DNA of 64,000 bases. It comes from Opitutaceae bacterium. Its GTDB lineage: Bacteria > Verrucomicrobiota > Verrucomicrobiia > Opitutales > Opitutaceae. Of this stretch, positions 1 through 9,412 are shown one piece after another. Positions within the stretch are counted from its first letter, which is position 1. Each line of letters opens with the position of its first letter. The stretch is taken from positions 25,657 to 89,656 of the forward strand of contig JADJZJ010000017.1 in the NCBI GenBank assembly GCA_016715765.1. The letters run 5' to 3'. The position numbers and the translations under genes are program-made. Below the pieces are notes generated by a model. That model did no database searches. It was given only the letters and a program-made list of their open reading frames with translations, and was not told the origin of the DNA.

Positions 1-2
1 TC

Positions 3-929
<927 letters not shown>

Positions 930-954
930 GCCGGGCTCAGCCTGACACAATTCA

Positions 955-984
955 AGGCCGCGGACATTGTCCGCGGCCTTTTTT
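955..984 (+). terminator. Rho-independent terminator of rpoC
   Basis: A perfect 10-bp stem (AGGCCGCGGA paired with TCCGCGGCCT) with a 5-nt loop is followed by six T residues, about 25 nt after the rpoC stop codon. This is a textbook intrinsic terminator. Confidence 0.92.
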
Positions 985-1092
985 GTGCCCTGGCTGTGCG
1001 GCAAGAATCTGCTTGTCAACGGGGGGGCCTTGCCAACGATTGCAGGTCCTCCCGCCAAAACTGCACGTAGAGCCTAGCTCCGTGTGGTTTAA

Positions 1093-1122
1093 CGCCCGGC
1101 TTCACCGCCGGGCGTTTTTTTT
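1093..1122 (+). terminator. Second Rho-independent terminator downstream of rpoC
   Basis: An 8-bp perfect stem (CGCCCGGC paired with GCCGGGCG, loop of 6 nt) is followed by eight T residues. It lies 108 nt after the first terminator. It may be a back-up terminator, or it may end a short unrecognised transcript in the 985-1092 interval. Confidence 0.85.
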
Positions 1123-1274
1123 ATGATAATTGGCCGCGGGTGAAATTACAGCTTGAGTTTACTCTGCCACCTACAGATTTTCTCCAGTTCCACATTTCCC
1201 GTTGACGCGTTTTCGGTTCAACCGAGGAGCGTTTCCACTCGCGAGTCGGGGCCAAATCCCGAGTTTCGCGAATA

Positions 1275-1284
1275 CTGATACTTT
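1275..1284 (+). promoter_or_regulatory. Candidate extended -10 promoter element of the str operon
   Basis: The string CTGATACTTT fits an extended -10 element (TGnTAnnnT) and lies about 80 nt upstream of rpsL in a comparatively AT-rich stretch. No good -35 hexamer is seen at the right spacing. A TTGACG hexamer at 1202-1207 has no matching -10. The call is weak and rests on pattern only. Confidence 0.2.
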
Positions 1285-1362
1285 TCGCCAAAAAGTTCTT
1301 GCTCAGCATTTGGCGTCAGGTAGCTTTTTCCTCTTTTCCCTAATTTTCACTCCTAAATTCGT

Positions 1363-1743
1363 ATGCCGACCATCAATCAACTCGTGCGCAAGGGCCGCCG
1401 CAAGGTGACCGCCAAGTCGAAGTCTCCGGCTTTGGCAGGCAATCCTTTCCGCCGCGGTGTGTGTGTGCAGGTCATGACCCGCACGCCCAAGAAGCCGAAC
1501 TCCGCTATCCGCAAGGTTGCCAAGGTCCGCCTGACGAATGGCAACGAAGTCATTTCCTACATCCCCGACGAGGGACACAACCTGCAGGAGCACTCCATTG
1601 TTTTGGTGCGCGGCGGTCGTGTGAAGGATCTCCCCGGCGTCCGCTATCACATTGTGCGCGGTACGCTTGATGCCACCGGTGTCGAGAAACGCCGTCGCAG
1701 TCGTTCCAAGTACGGCGTCAAACGCCCGAAGGCCGCCAAGTAA
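1363..1743 (+). CDS. rpsL: 30S ribosomal protein S12
   Basis: S12 sits in the decoding centre of the small subunit and affects accuracy. The 126-residue product is full length for the family. It shows the hallmark blocks TPKKPNSAIRK (residues 41-51), EGHNLQEHS and GGRVKDLPGVRYH. The lysines of the KKPNS block (K43, K44) and the KDLPG loop are the unmutated type, so nothing here suggests streptomycin resistance. The gene opens the str cluster, with rpsG 28 nt downstream and fusA after it. The ATG start gives the standard MPTINQLVRKGR N-terminus. Confidence 0.98.
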   Translation: MPTINQLVRKGRRKVTAKSKSPALAGNPFRRGVCVQVMTRTPKKPNSAIRKVAKVRLTNGNEVISYIPDEGHNLQEHSIVLVRGGRVKDLPGVRYHIVRGTLDATGVEKRRRSRSKYGVKRPKAAK

Positions 1744-1771
1744 ACCGTTCTTTTCAATCCCAATTTAAGTC

Positions 1772-2245
1772 ATGTCACGCCGTCACAGAGCCACCAAGCG
1801 CCAAGCCGAGCCGGATATCCGTTACAACAGCCCGCTCGTGGCCCATCTGGTCAATGTCATCATGAAGAGCGGCAAGAAGAACCTTGCCGAACGCATCGTC
1901 TACGGTGCCTTTGAAAAGGTTTCGGAGAAGCTCGACAAGGGCAACCCGGTCGACCTCCTGCTCGGTGCGCTGGAAAACGCGCGTCCCCGCCTTGAGGTGA
2001 AGAGCCGCCGTGTCGGTGGCGCCACCTATCAGGTGCCGGTCGAAATTTCCTTTGAGCGTCAGGAATCACTGGCCCTGCGCTGGATCGTGACCGCCGCGGG
2101 CAGCCGCAAGGGCATGCCGATGCGCGACGCCCTGGCCGCCGAGATCATCGATGCCTACAACAATACGGGCACCGTCGTGAAGAAGAAGGAAGACACTCAC
2201 AAGATGGCTCAGGCGAACCGTGCCTTTGCCCACCTCCGCTGGTAA
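1772..2245 (+). CDS. rpsG: 30S ribosomal protein S7
   Basis: S7 nucleates assembly of the 30S head by binding the 3' major domain of 16S rRNA and contacts E-site tRNA. The product has 157 residues, within the normal range. It begins MSRRHRATKR and ends with the conserved HKMAQANRAFAHLRW segment. The central blocks SGKKNLAERIVYGAFE and VKSRRVGGATYQVPVE are typical. It lies between rpsL and fusA, with only 8 nt to the fusA start, which implies translational coupling in one transcript. Confidence 0.98.
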   Translation: MSRRHRATKRQAEPDIRYNSPLVAHLVNVIMKSGKKNLAERIVYGAFEKVSEKLDKGNPVDLLLGALENARPRLEVKSRRVGGATYQVPVEISFERQESLALRWIVTAAGSRKGMPMRDALAAEIIDAYNNTGTVVKKKEDTHKMAQANRAFAHLRW

Positions 2246-2253
2246 GGCTGCCC

Positions 2254-4443
2254 ATGTCCGTCGCTGCTCCCAAGATCACCATCGTCACCGAGAAATCGAA
2301 GATTTCCCCGGCCAACGCCAAGGACCGCCCGTTCCCGCTCGAGTGGACGCGCAACATCGGCATCGCCGCGCACATTGATGCGGGCAAGACGACCACGACC
2401 GAGCGCATCCTTTTCTACTCCGGCGCCGTCCACAAGATGGGCGAAGTGCACGAGGGCTCCACGGTCACCGACTGGATGGAGCAGGAACGTGAGCGTGGCA
2501 TCACGATCACCTCCGCCGCCATTTCCTGCGCCTGGAATGCCTCCTGGGGCCCTTGGAAGGGCATCAAGCAGCGCATCAATATCATCGACACCCCCGGACA
2601 CGTTGACTTCACCGCCGAGGTGGAGCGCTCCATGCGTGTGCTCGACGGCGCCGTCGCGGTTTTCTGTGCCGTGGCCGGCGTGCAACCCCAATCCGAGACG
2701 GTCTGGCGCCAGGCCAACAAGTACGGCGTGCCGCGCATTGCCTTCGTCAACAAGATGGACCGCACCGGCGCTGATTTCTATCGCGCGGTCTCGGACATGC
2801 GCGAGAAGCTCAAGGCGAATGCGCACCCGCTGTTCATTCCCATCGGCAAGGAGGAGAACTTCATCGGTTTGATCGATCTCGTCCAGAATACCGCCTACCT
2901 TTTCGACGATACCACGGATCCCCTCGGCCTGAATCCGGTAACCACGGCCATTCCCGCGGAGTACGCGGAGCAAGCCAAGGAATACCGCGACAAGCTGATC
3001 GAGGCGGTTTCGGATTTTGATGATGTGATCGCGGAGAAGTACCTCGGTGGCGAGGAAGTCTCGCTCGAGGAACTCACCCTGGCCGTCCGCAAGGCGACCA
3101 TCTCCATGAAGTTCACCGGGGTTGTCCCCGGTTCGGCCTTCAAGAAGAAGGGTGTCCAGCGTCTGCTCGATTGCGTGGTGAATTTCCTGCCCAATCCCCT
3201 GGATCTGCCCCCGATGCAGGGCCAGAACGTGGATGGGGCGCCCGTCGAGGCGGTCGTCAGCGACAAGGCCAAGCTTGCCGGGCTCGCTTTCAAGCTTTGG
3301 ACCGACCCCTTTGTCGGTAAGCTGGTTTTCTTCCGGGTTTACACCGGAACCCTCTCCCGGGGTATGTCCCTCTACAATCCGCGTACCCGCCGCAGCGAGC
3401 GCTGCTCGCGCCTGGTGTTGATGCGCGCGATGGACCGTGAGGAAATTGACATGGCCTATTCGGGCGACATCTGCGCCCTGGTCGGTGTCAAGGATGTGAT
3501 CACGGGCGATACGCTCAGTGACGAGGATTTTGATATCCGTCTCGAGCCGCCGTCCTTCCCGGAGCCGGTCATCGCGATGTCGATCGAGCCGAATTCCAAG
3601 GCTGACCAGGAAAAGATGGGCATGGCTCTCCAGCGTTTGGTCGCCGAGGATCCGACCCTCAAGGTCAAGACCGACCCGGATACCGGCCAGACGATTCTCG
3701 CCGGCATGGGCGAACTCCATCTCGATATCATCCGCGACCGCATGAAGCGGGAATTCAAGGTCGAGGCGACCGCCGGCAAGCCGCAGATCGCCTACCGTGA
3801 AACCGTCCTCAAGCACGCTGATGGTGAAGGCAAGTTCATCCGCCAGTCGGGTGGCAAGGGCCAGTACGGCCACGTCTGCGTCAAGATCGAGCCCAACGTC
3901 AAGGGCAAGGGTGTCGAGGTCATCAACGAAATCGTTGGCGGCGTCATCCCGAAGGAATTCATCAAGCCCGCCACCGAGGGCATTCTCGAGGGCACCAACA
4001 ATGGTGTGGTGGCCGGTTACCCCGTGGTGGATGTCATCGTCCGCATTGTCGACGGTTCCTATCACGAGGTGGATTCGTCCGAACTCGCGTTCAAGATGGC
4101 CGGCATCTTTGGCTTCAAGGAGGCCATGAAGCAGGCCCATCCGATCCTCCTCGAACCCATCATGGGGGTCGAAGTCACCACGCCCGAGGACTACGCCGGC
4201 GATCTCATGGGCGACATCAATCGCCGCCGTGGCGCGATCCAGGGCATGGAGAACAAGAACGGCGCGACCATCATCAACGCACACGTTCCGCTGGAAATGC
4301 TGTTCGGTTACGTCACGGACATCCGTTCGCTGTCCAAGGGCCGGGCCAGCGCCTCGATCACGCCCTCCCATTTCGAGCAGGTTCCGAACTCGCTCCTCAC
4401 CAAGATTGTCGAATCTTCCGTCAAGGCTCCCGCCCGCACCTAA
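2254..4443 (+). CDS. fusA: Elongation factor G
   Basis: EF-G is the GTPase that drives tRNA-mRNA translocation and, with RRF, ribosome recycling. The 729-residue product shows the P-loop AHIDAGKT (39-46), switch II DTPGH (112-116, catalytic His116) and the guanine-specificity motif NKMD (166-169). Domains II-V follow, including the GQYGHV block of domain IV. About 24 residues precede the usual N-terminus (MSVAAPKITIVTEKS...), making it slightly longer than the usual ~700 residues. The ATG lies 8 nt after rpsG. Unusually, tuf does not follow: rpsJ comes next after 21 nt. Confidence 0.98.
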   Translation: MSVAAPKITIVTEKSKISPANAKDRPFPLEWTRNIGIAAHIDAGKTTTTERILFYSGAVHKMGEVHEGSTVTDWMEQERERGITITSAAISCAWNASWGPWKGIKQRINIIDTPGHVDFTAEVERSMRVLDGAVAVFCAVAGVQPQSETVWRQANKYGVPRIAFVNKMDRTGADFYRAVSDMREKLKANAHPLFIPIGKEENFIGLIDLVQNTAYLFDDTTDPLGLNPVTTAIPAEYAEQAKEYRDKLIEAVSDFDDVIAEKYLGGEEVSLEELTLAVRKATISMKFTGVVPGSAFKKKGVQRLLDCVVNFLPNPLDLPPMQGQNVDGAPVEAVVSDKAKLAGLAFKLWTDPFVGKLVFFRVYTGTLSRGMSLYNPRTRRSERCSRLVLMRAMDREEIDMAYSGDICALVGVKDVITGDTLSDEDFDIRLEPPSFPEPVIAMSIEPNSKADQEKMGMALQRLVAEDPTLKVKTDPDTGQTILAGMGELHLDIIRDRMKREFKVEATAGKPQIAYRETVLKHADGEGKFIRQSGGKGQYGHVCVKIEPNVKGKGVEVINEIVGGVIPKEFIKPATEGILEGTNNGVVAGYPVVDVIVRIVDGSYHEVDSSELAFKMAGIFGFKEAMKQAHPILLEPIMGVEVTTPEDYAGDLMGDINRRRGAIQGMENKNGATIINAHVPLEMLFGYVTDIRSLSKGRASASITPSHFEQVPNSLLTKIVESSVKAPART

Positions 4444-4464
4444 ACCCTTCGTTCTTTTTACGCC

Positions 4465-4773
4465 ATGAAAGGCCAACGCATTCGCATCAAACTCCAGGGC
4501 TTCGACTATCGTGTCATCGATCAGTCGGCGCTGGAGATCGTTGAGACCGCCAAGCGCTCCGGCGCCCGCGTCTCTGGTCCCATTCCGCTGCCCACCCGCA
4601 TCGAAAAGCTGACGGTCAACCGCTCCCCGCACGTCGACAAGAAGTCCATGGAGCAGTTCGAGACCCGCACGCACAAGCGCCTCATCGACATCATCGAGCC
4701 CACCGCCCAGACGGTCGATGAACTCAAGAAGCTCAACCTGCCCTCCGGCGTAGATATCACCATCAACGTATAA
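4465..4773 (+). CDS. rpsJ: 30S ribosomal protein S10
   Basis: S10 is a 30S head protein and, in many bacteria, the NusE partner of NusB in antitermination. The 102-residue product has the expected length. It shows KGQRIRIKLQGFDYRVIDQSA at the N-terminus, GPIPLPTRIEKLTVNRSPHVDKKSMEQFE in the middle and LPSGVDITINV at the end. Here it is joined to the str genes, so the str and S10 clusters are continuous. The 113-nt gap to rplC is the largest in this stretch and may hold a leader or internal promoter. Confidence 0.98.
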   Translation: MKGQRIRIKLQGFDYRVIDQSALEIVETAKRSGARVSGPIPLPTRIEKLTVNRSPHVDKKSMEQFETRTHKRLIDIIEPTAQTVDELKKLNLPSGVDITINV

Positions 4774-4886
4774 CTTACTGATTCCACAACTCCTCAGTTA
4801 GCAGTTGCCCATGTGCGCCCCGCGCACCGCTGGGTTCTTCTAATGTAGGTCGTTAAACGGAAAAACTTCCACCTACCACTTAGCCC
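4774..4886 (+). promoter_or_regulatory. Possible internal leader upstream of rplC
   Basis: This 113-nt spacer interrupts otherwise tightly packed genes. It contains a small GC hairpin (GTGCG...CGCAC near 4813-4827) and a GTAGGT...ACCTAC pair nearer to rplC. In other bacteria the S10 operon leader binds L4. Here the equivalent control could sit after rpsJ, but nothing in the sequence proves it. Confidence 0.25.
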
Positions 4887-5531
4887 ATGATCTCATCGCT
4901 TTTAGGTAAAAAACTCGGAATGACGCAGGTCTACGATGCACAGAACGTGCTCGTGCCCGTCACCGTGGTCGAAGCCGGCCCTTGCGCGGTCGTGCAAGTC
5001 AAGACCGCGGCCACCGACGGTTACAACGCCGTCCAGATCGGCTTCTCGGCCAAGAAGGCCAGGAACGCCAGCAAGGCCGAACTCGCCCACGCCAAGAAGG
5101 CCGGCCTCGACAGCGCCCCGCGCGTGCTCAGCGAAGTGCGCCTGGTCGATGCCCCCACCCTGAAGGTGGGAGACGTCGTCAATGTCACTTCCTTCACGGA
5201 GGGCCAGCTGGTCGATGTCATCGGCATCACCAAGGGCAAGGGATTCCAGGGCGTGGTGAAACGCTACCGTGTCGCCGGCGGTCCCGCCTCCCACGGTTCC
5301 ATGTTCCACCGCCGCATCGGCTCCATCGGCATGCGTCAGACGCCCGGCCGCGTTTGGAAGAACCAGATCATGCCCGGTCACATGGGCAGCGAGAAGCGCA
5401 CCGTGCAGAACCTGCGCGTCGTCAAGGTCATCGCCGACAAGAACCTCATCCTCGTCAAGGGAGCCATCCCTGGCGCCAATGGGGACGACGTGATTGTGCG
5501 CAGCGCCATCAAGGGCCAGCCCAAAGCCTAA
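4887..5531 (+). CDS. rplC: 50S ribosomal protein L3
   Basis: L3 is an early assembly protein of the large subunit, and its central loop reaches the peptidyl-transferase centre. The 214-residue product begins MISSLLGKKLGMTQVYD. It contains the family blocks GKGFQGVVKRY, GPASHGSMFHRR and GSIGMRQTPGRVWK, and ends with the usual LVKGAIPGANGDDV segment. Length is normal. It heads the rplC-rplD-rplW-rplB run, with rplD 18 nt downstream. Confidence 0.98.
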   Translation: MISSLLGKKLGMTQVYDAQNVLVPVTVVEAGPCAVVQVKTAATDGYNAVQIGFSAKKARNASKAELAHAKKAGLDSAPRVLSEVRLVDAPTLKVGDVVNVTSFTEGQLVDVIGITKGKGFQGVVKRYRVAGGPASHGSMFHRRIGSIGMRQTPGRVWKNQIMPGHMGSEKRTVQNLRVVKVIADKNLILVKGAIPGANGDDVIVRSAIKGQPKA

Positions 5532-5549
5532 CCGGGAGAATCCGCAGCC

Positions 5550-6185
5550 ATGAAACTCACTGTCTTTAGTTCCGATGGTAAGACCAGCAGCGAAAAGGAT
5601 TTCGCCGGTCTGCCTACATTCGAAGGCGACAAAGGCCTCCAGGCCGTCAAGGAGGTGATCGTCGCGATCAACGCCAACAACCGCCAGGGCACGCACTCCA
5701 CCAAGACCCGCGGCGAAGTCCGCGGCGGTGGCAAAAAGCCCTGGCGCCAGAAGGGCACCGGTCGCGCCCGCGCCGGCTCCATCCGTTCCCCCCTGTGGGT
5801 CGGCGGTGGTGTCGTGTTCGGCCCGAAGCCGCGTGACTATTCCAAGAAGATCAACGGCAAGGTGAAGGCGCTCGCCTTCAGCCGCGCCCTCTACGATCGC
5901 GCCTCGGCCGGTGAAATCGCCGTCATCGAGCAGTTCGCCGCCAACCAGACTAAGACGAAGCTCGTCGACGAGGTCCTCGGTCGCATCGCCCCCAAGGGCA
6001 AGGTGCTCCTCGTGGACGCTCCGTTCACTGTCGAGGCCGCCCGGGCCGCCCGCAACATCGAGCGCGTCTCGCTGCAGGAGGCCGCGAAGCTCAACACCCT
6101 CGATCTCGCCCAGTACCAGAAGATCATCGTCAGCACCAAGGCGCTCGAGGCCATCATCGCCCGCGTCAACGGAGGTAAGAACTAA
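5550..6185 (+). CDS. rplD: 50S ribosomal protein L4
   Basis: L4 binds 23S rRNA domain I, lines the exit tunnel and is the autogenous repressor of the S10 operon in E. coli. The 211-residue protein contains the tunnel-loop signature KPWRQKGTGRARAGSIRSPLW (about 50-70), followed by GGVVFGPKPRDY. The C-terminal half is the usual alpha/beta domain. Its stop codon overlaps the rplW start by one base (TAATG), a sign of translational coupling. Confidence 0.98.
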   Translation: MKLTVFSSDGKTSSEKDFAGLPTFEGDKGLQAVKEVIVAINANNRQGTHSTKTRGEVRGGGKKPWRQKGTGRARAGSIRSPLWVGGGVVFGPKPRDYSKKINGKVKALAFSRALYDRASAGEIAVIEQFAANQTKTKLVDEVLGRIAPKGKVLLVDAPFTVEAARAARNIERVSLQEAAKLNTLDLAQYQKIIVSTKALEAIIARVNGGKN

Positions 6186-6466
6186 TGAACGCCGACAAAG
6201 TGCTCAAGCACGTCCGTCTCACGGAAAAATCCAACAAGCAGTCCGCCGATCTCGGCCAGTACACCTTTGAGGTTTATCCGGACGCCACGAAGCACACCGT
6301 GGCCACCGCCGTGGAGGAGACCTTCAAGGTCACCGTCCGCCGCGTGAACATCCAGAACTACCGCGGCAAAAACAAGAAGAGCCGCACCGGCCGCCCGACC
6401 GTCGGTTCCGACTACAAGAAGGCGATCGTGACCCTCAAGACCGGCGACAAGATCGAGCTCGTCTGA
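6185..6466 (+). CDS. rplW: 50S ribosomal protein L23
   Basis: L23 lies at the tunnel exit and is the docking site for trigger factor and SRP. The 93-residue product is normal in length and has the blocks VRLTEKSN, YTFEVYPDATKHTVATAVEETFKV and VRRVNIQNYRGK typical of the bacterial family. It starts at the ATG inside the TAATG overlap with rplD and is followed 29 nt later by rplB. Confidence 0.97.
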   Translation: MNADKVLKHVRLTEKSNKQSADLGQYTFEVYPDATKHTVATAVEETFKVTVRRVNIQNYRGKNKKSRTGRPTVGSDYKKAIVTLKTGDKIELV

Positions 6467-6495
6467 GCCGGCGCCGACCCAAGGAGAATCCCAAC

Positions 6496-7359
6496 ATGGC
6501 TATCAAATCTTTCCGCCCTCTCACGCCCGCGGGCCGCTTCACCTCCCTCAACAAGGTGGTGGTTTCCAAGGAGCGTCCGCAGCGCAACCTCACCGAGCCC
6601 AAGCCGAAGACCGGCGGCCGCAATGTCTACGGTCGTGTCACCTCCCGCCATCGTGGCGGCGGCCACAAGCAGCTCTACCGCATCATCGACTTCAAGCGCG
6701 ATCTGCTCGACATGCCCGCCCGCGTCCAGGCCATCGAGTATGACCCGAACCGCACCGCGCATCTCGCCCTCGTGGCCTACGCCAATGGCGAGAAGCGCTA
6801 CATCATCGCGCCCAAGGGCCTGAAGGTCGGCGACACCATCGTCACCTCGGACAAGGCCACGACGAATGATTTCAACGTGGGCAACAATTTCCCGCTCGAG
6901 ATCATCCCCCCGTCCACGCGTCTCCACTGCGTGGAGCTGATTCCCGGCCGTGGCGCGCAATTGGCCCGTTCCGCCGGCACCGGCCTCGAGCTCATTGCCG
7001 TCGAGGGTGGTTTTGCCCAGCTCAAGATGCCTTCCGGCGAACTCCGTCTCGTCAATCCGAAGTGCCGCGCCACCATCGGTGAAGTCGGCAACTCCGACCA
7101 CAACCAGCAGTCGCTCGGCAAGGCCGGTCGCAAGCGCTGGCTCGGCGTCCGTCCGACCGTGCGCGGCATGGCCATGAACCCGGTCGATCACCCCAACGGT
7201 GGCGGCCAGGGCAAGTCCAAGGGTGGTGGCGGCCGCCAGCATCTCGTGTCCCCGTGGGGCCAGCTCGCCAAGGGTTTTGTCACCCGCCGGCGCTCCAAGC
7301 CCTCCAACAGCCTCATCATCGCCCACCACAACGGTCGCAAGCCGCGCGGCCAAAAGTAA
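6496..7359 (+). CDS. rplB: 50S ribosomal protein L2
   Basis: L2 is needed for subunit association and peptidyl-transferase activity. The 287-residue product is slightly longer than the E. coli protein (273). It carries the invariant histidine-containing loop RGMAMNPVDHPNGGG in the C-terminal domain, and the N-terminal RPLTPAGRF and VYGRVTSRHRGGGHK blocks. A purine-rich AAGGAG sequence lies upstream of the ATG. It is followed by rpsS 18 nt downstream. Confidence 0.98.
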   Translation: MAIKSFRPLTPAGRFTSLNKVVVSKERPQRNLTEPKPKTGGRNVYGRVTSRHRGGGHKQLYRIIDFKRDLLDMPARVQAIEYDPNRTAHLALVAYANGEKRYIIAPKGLKVGDTIVTSDKATTNDFNVGNNFPLEIIPPSTRLHCVELIPGRGAQLARSAGTGLELIAVEGGFAQLKMPSGELRLVNPKCRATIGEVGNSDHNQQSLGKAGRKRWLGVRPTVRGMAMNPVDHPNGGGQGKSKGGGGRQHLVSPWGQLAKGFVTRRRSKPSNSLIIAHHNGRKPRGQK

Positions 7360-7377
7360 TCCTAACGACTCCGCACC

Positions 7378-7653
7378 ATGGCACGTTCCATCAAAAAAGG
7401 CTTCTTCGTCGATTACCACCTGCTCGAGAAGATCGAGAAGGCGACCAAATCCGGCGCCAAGAAGCCCATCCAGACCTGGTCCCGCCGTTCGACGATCACC
7501 CCCGACTTCATCGGGCACACGTTCAGCGTGCACAACGGCAAGGCCTTCATCGCCGTCTACGTCACCGAGAACATGGTCGGCCACAAGCTCGGTGAGTTCT
7601 CCCCGACCCGCATCTTCAAGTCGCACGGCGCCCATACCGCCAAGGCCATTTAA
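7378..7653 (+). CDS. rpsS: 30S ribosomal protein S19
   Basis: S19 forms a complex with S13 in the 30S head and contacts A-site tRNA. The 91-residue product starts MARSIKKGFFVDYHL and contains TWSRRSTITPDFIGHTFSVHNGKAFI and LGEFSPTRIFKSHG, which are diagnostic. It has the normal length and order (rplB-rpsS-rplV). A 78-nt spacer separates it from rplV. Confidence 0.98.
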   Translation: MARSIKKGFFVDYHLLEKIEKATKSGAKKPIQTWSRRSTITPDFIGHTFSVHNGKAFIAVYVTENMVGHKLGEFSPTRIFKSHGAHTAKAI

Positions 7654-7731
7654 CACTTAACCACCGCCAACACCAAAAGGGCAGGGGAGCGCTTTCGCGA
7701 TCCTGCTGCCGCCTCCGAAGGAATCATCATC

Positions 7732-8073
7732 ATGGAAGTCCAAGCCCTCACCCGCTACGCGCGCATGTCCCCTAAAAAGGTGCGCGAAGTGGCCTGCACC
7801 ATCCAAGGCCGCAAGGCCGCGGAAGCCGTCGATTACCTGACGCTCATCCCGCGCAAGTCCGCGCGCCTCATCGTCAAGACCCTCAAGAGCGCGATCGCCA
7901 ACGCCGAGAACAACCTGAACCTCTCGGCCGACACCCTCACCGTGAAGAGCGCGATCGTGGAAAACGGTCCCGTGCTCAAGCGCTTCAAGGCCGGTGCCCG
8001 CGGTACCGCGATGCCCCGCCGCAAGAAGATGTCGCACATCCGCATCGTCCTCTCGGACGGCAACTCCAACTGA
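7732..8073 (+). CDS. rplV: 50S ribosomal protein L22
   Basis: L22 interacts with all 23S rRNA domains, and its beta-hairpin lines the exit tunnel. The 113-residue protein contains the N-terminal YARMSPKKVREVA block and the tunnel hairpin with GARGTAMPRRKKMSHIRIVLSDG at the C-terminus. The loop is not visibly altered, so there is no sign of macrolide-resistance insertions. It is followed closely by rpsC. Confidence 0.97.
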   Translation: MEVQALTRYARMSPKKVREVACTIQGRKAAEAVDYLTLIPRKSARLIVKTLKSAIANAENNLNLSADTLTVKSAIVENGPVLKRFKAGARGTAMPRRKKMSHIRIVLSDGNSN

Positions 8074-8080
8074 TATCCCC

Positions 8081-8713
8081 ATGGGCCAAAAGACCAATCC
8101 GACCGGTTTCCGTCTCGCAATCCGCCGCAACTGGCAGTCCCGCTGGTACGCGGGCAAGAAGGAGTTTCCGAAGCTCCTCCTCGAGGACCAGATCATCCGC
8201 GAAAAGCTCATGGAGAAGCTGAAGCAGGCCTCCGTGCCGCGCATCTTCATCGAGCGCGCGTCGAATCGCGTGCGCGTCAAGATTTACACCGCCCGCCCCG
8301 GCATCGTCATCGGGCGCAAGGGCCAGGAAATCGAGAAGATCAAGGAGGAGCTCGCCAAGCTCACGGGCAAGGAGATCCTCCTCGACATCCAGGAGGTCAA
8401 GAAGCCCGAGATCGAGGCCGCCCTCGTGGCCGAGAACGTCGCCCTCCAGCTCGAACGCCGCATCGCTTTCCGCCGGGCCATGAAGAAGGCCGTCGAGATG
8501 GCCATGGCGCTCGGCGCCGAGGGCATCCGCATCCAGTGCTCCGGCCGCCTTGGCGGCTCGGACATCGCCCGCCGCGAATGGCAGCGCAAGGGCCGCGTGC
8601 CGCTGCACACTCTCCGCGAGAACATCGACTACGGCTTTGCCGAGGCCCTGACCGTTTATGGCAAGATCGGCGTCAAGTGCTGGATCTGCAAAAAAGAGTC
8701 CGACAACAACTGA
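8081..8713 (+). CDS. rpsC: 30S ribosomal protein S3
   Basis: S3 is part of the mRNA entry helicase of the 30S subunit. The ATG at 8081 gives the standard MGQKTNPTGFRLAIRRNW start and a 210-residue protein; the reading frame is open further upstream, but that part overlaps rplV. The KH domain with GRKGQEIEKIKEEL and the C-terminal domain with GRLGGSDIARREWQRKGRVPLHTLR are clear. It lies 7 nt after rplV, implying coupling. Confidence 0.98.
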   Translation: MGQKTNPTGFRLAIRRNWQSRWYAGKKEFPKLLLEDQIIREKLMEKLKQASVPRIFIERASNRVRVKIYTARPGIVIGRKGQEIEKIKEELAKLTGKEILLDIQEVKKPEIEAALVAENVALQLERRIAFRRAMKKAVEMAMALGAEGIRIQCSGRLGGSDIARREWQRKGRVPLHTLRENIDYGFAEALTVYGKIGVKCWICKKESDNN

Positions 8714-8752
8714 TCGCTCTCCGATCGCATTCGTAACTAGGAGAATCCTCCC

Positions 8753-9175
8753 ATGGCTTTAGCTCCCGCCCGTACCAAATACCGCAAATCCCAGAAGGGC
8801 TCCCGCGCCGGCAATGCCAAGCGCGGCAACACGCTCGCCTTCGGTGAATTCGGCCTGCAGTCCCTCACCCGTGGTCCCATGACCGGCCAGCAGATTGAAG
8901 CCGCCCGCGTGACCATCTCGCGCCACCTGAAGCGCAAGGGCAAACTCTGGATCCGCGTTTTCCCCCACAAGCCCGTCACCAAGAAGCCCGCCGAGACCCG
9001 CATGGGCCAGGGCAAGGGCCCGGTCGAATACTACGTCGCCACCATCAAACCCGGCGCCGTGCTCTTCGAACTCTCCGGCGTTCCCACCACCATCGCCAAG
9101 GAGGCCTTCCGCCTCGCCGACGCCAAGCTGCCCTTCCGTTGCCGTTTCATCGTGCGCGAAGGCACCCAGGCCTGA
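8753..9175 (+). CDS. rplP: 50S ribosomal protein L16
   Basis: L16 helps organise the tRNA binding sites and the 5S rRNA region. The 140-residue product has the expected RTKYRKSQKG start. It contains FGEFGLQSLTRGPMTGQQIEAAR, WIRVFPHKPVTKKPAETRMGQGKGPVEYYVA and the C-terminal RLADAKLPF segment. A good Shine-Dalgarno (AGGAGAA) precedes the ATG. Order rpsC-rplP-rpmC is canonical. Confidence 0.98.
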   Translation: MALAPARTKYRKSQKGSRAGNAKRGNTLAFGEFGLQSLTRGPMTGQQIEAARVTISRHLKRKGKLWIRVFPHKPVTKKPAETRMGQGKGPVEYYVATIKPGAVLFELSGVPTTIAKEAFRLADAKLPFRCRFIVREGTQA

Positions 9176-9201
9176 ACCGCTAACCAACCTGCCGTCCCGT
9201 C

Positions 9202-9399
9202 ATGACTTCCAAAGAAATCCGCGAACTCTCGCCCGCTGAGATCAGCACCAAGCTGCGCGAAATCCGCGAGCAACTCACCCAGCTGCGCCTGCGCAAGCAC
9301 ACCGGCCAGGTTGAAAAGACCCATGAGCTGCGCTCCCTCCGCAAGGATGTCGCGCGCCTTGAGACCGTCCTTAACCAGAAAAAAAGCCAAGCCGCCTGA
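9202..9399 (+). CDS. rpmC: 50S ribosomal protein L29
   Basis: L29 is a small helical protein next to L23 at the tunnel exit. The 65-residue product has the typical two-helix composition and the REQLTQLRLRKHTGQVEKTHELRSLRKDVARLETVLNQK pattern (shown by its key elements LRLRKHTGQ and RKDVARLETVL). Length and position between rplP and rpsQ agree with the family. Confidence 0.95.
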   Translation: MTSKEIRELSPAEISTKLREIREQLTQLRLRKHTGQVEKTHELRSLRKDVARLETVLNQKKSQAA

Positions 9400-9412
9400 G
9401 GCGCCCTAAGCC

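Larger units (their letters stand above)
985..1362. other. Intergenic region between rpoC and rpsL
   Basis: Apart from the second terminator I see no gene, tRNA or repeat here. The part after the terminator is less GC-rich than the genes around it and presumably carries the promoter and leader of the ribosomal supercluster. Confidence 0.6.

Noticed and set aside
1021..1092. Possible tRNA between the two rpoC terminators
   Set aside because: No cloverleaf can be formed and there is no T-loop GGTTCRA consensus; the second terminator most likely is a back-up.
2209..4674. 821-residue open frame on the - strand opposite fusA
   Set aside because: It is the antisense shadow of a highly conserved gene in GC-rich DNA. 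Its product is Arg/Gly/Asp/His-rich without family motifs, and it spans the rpsG-fusA-rpsJ boundaries.
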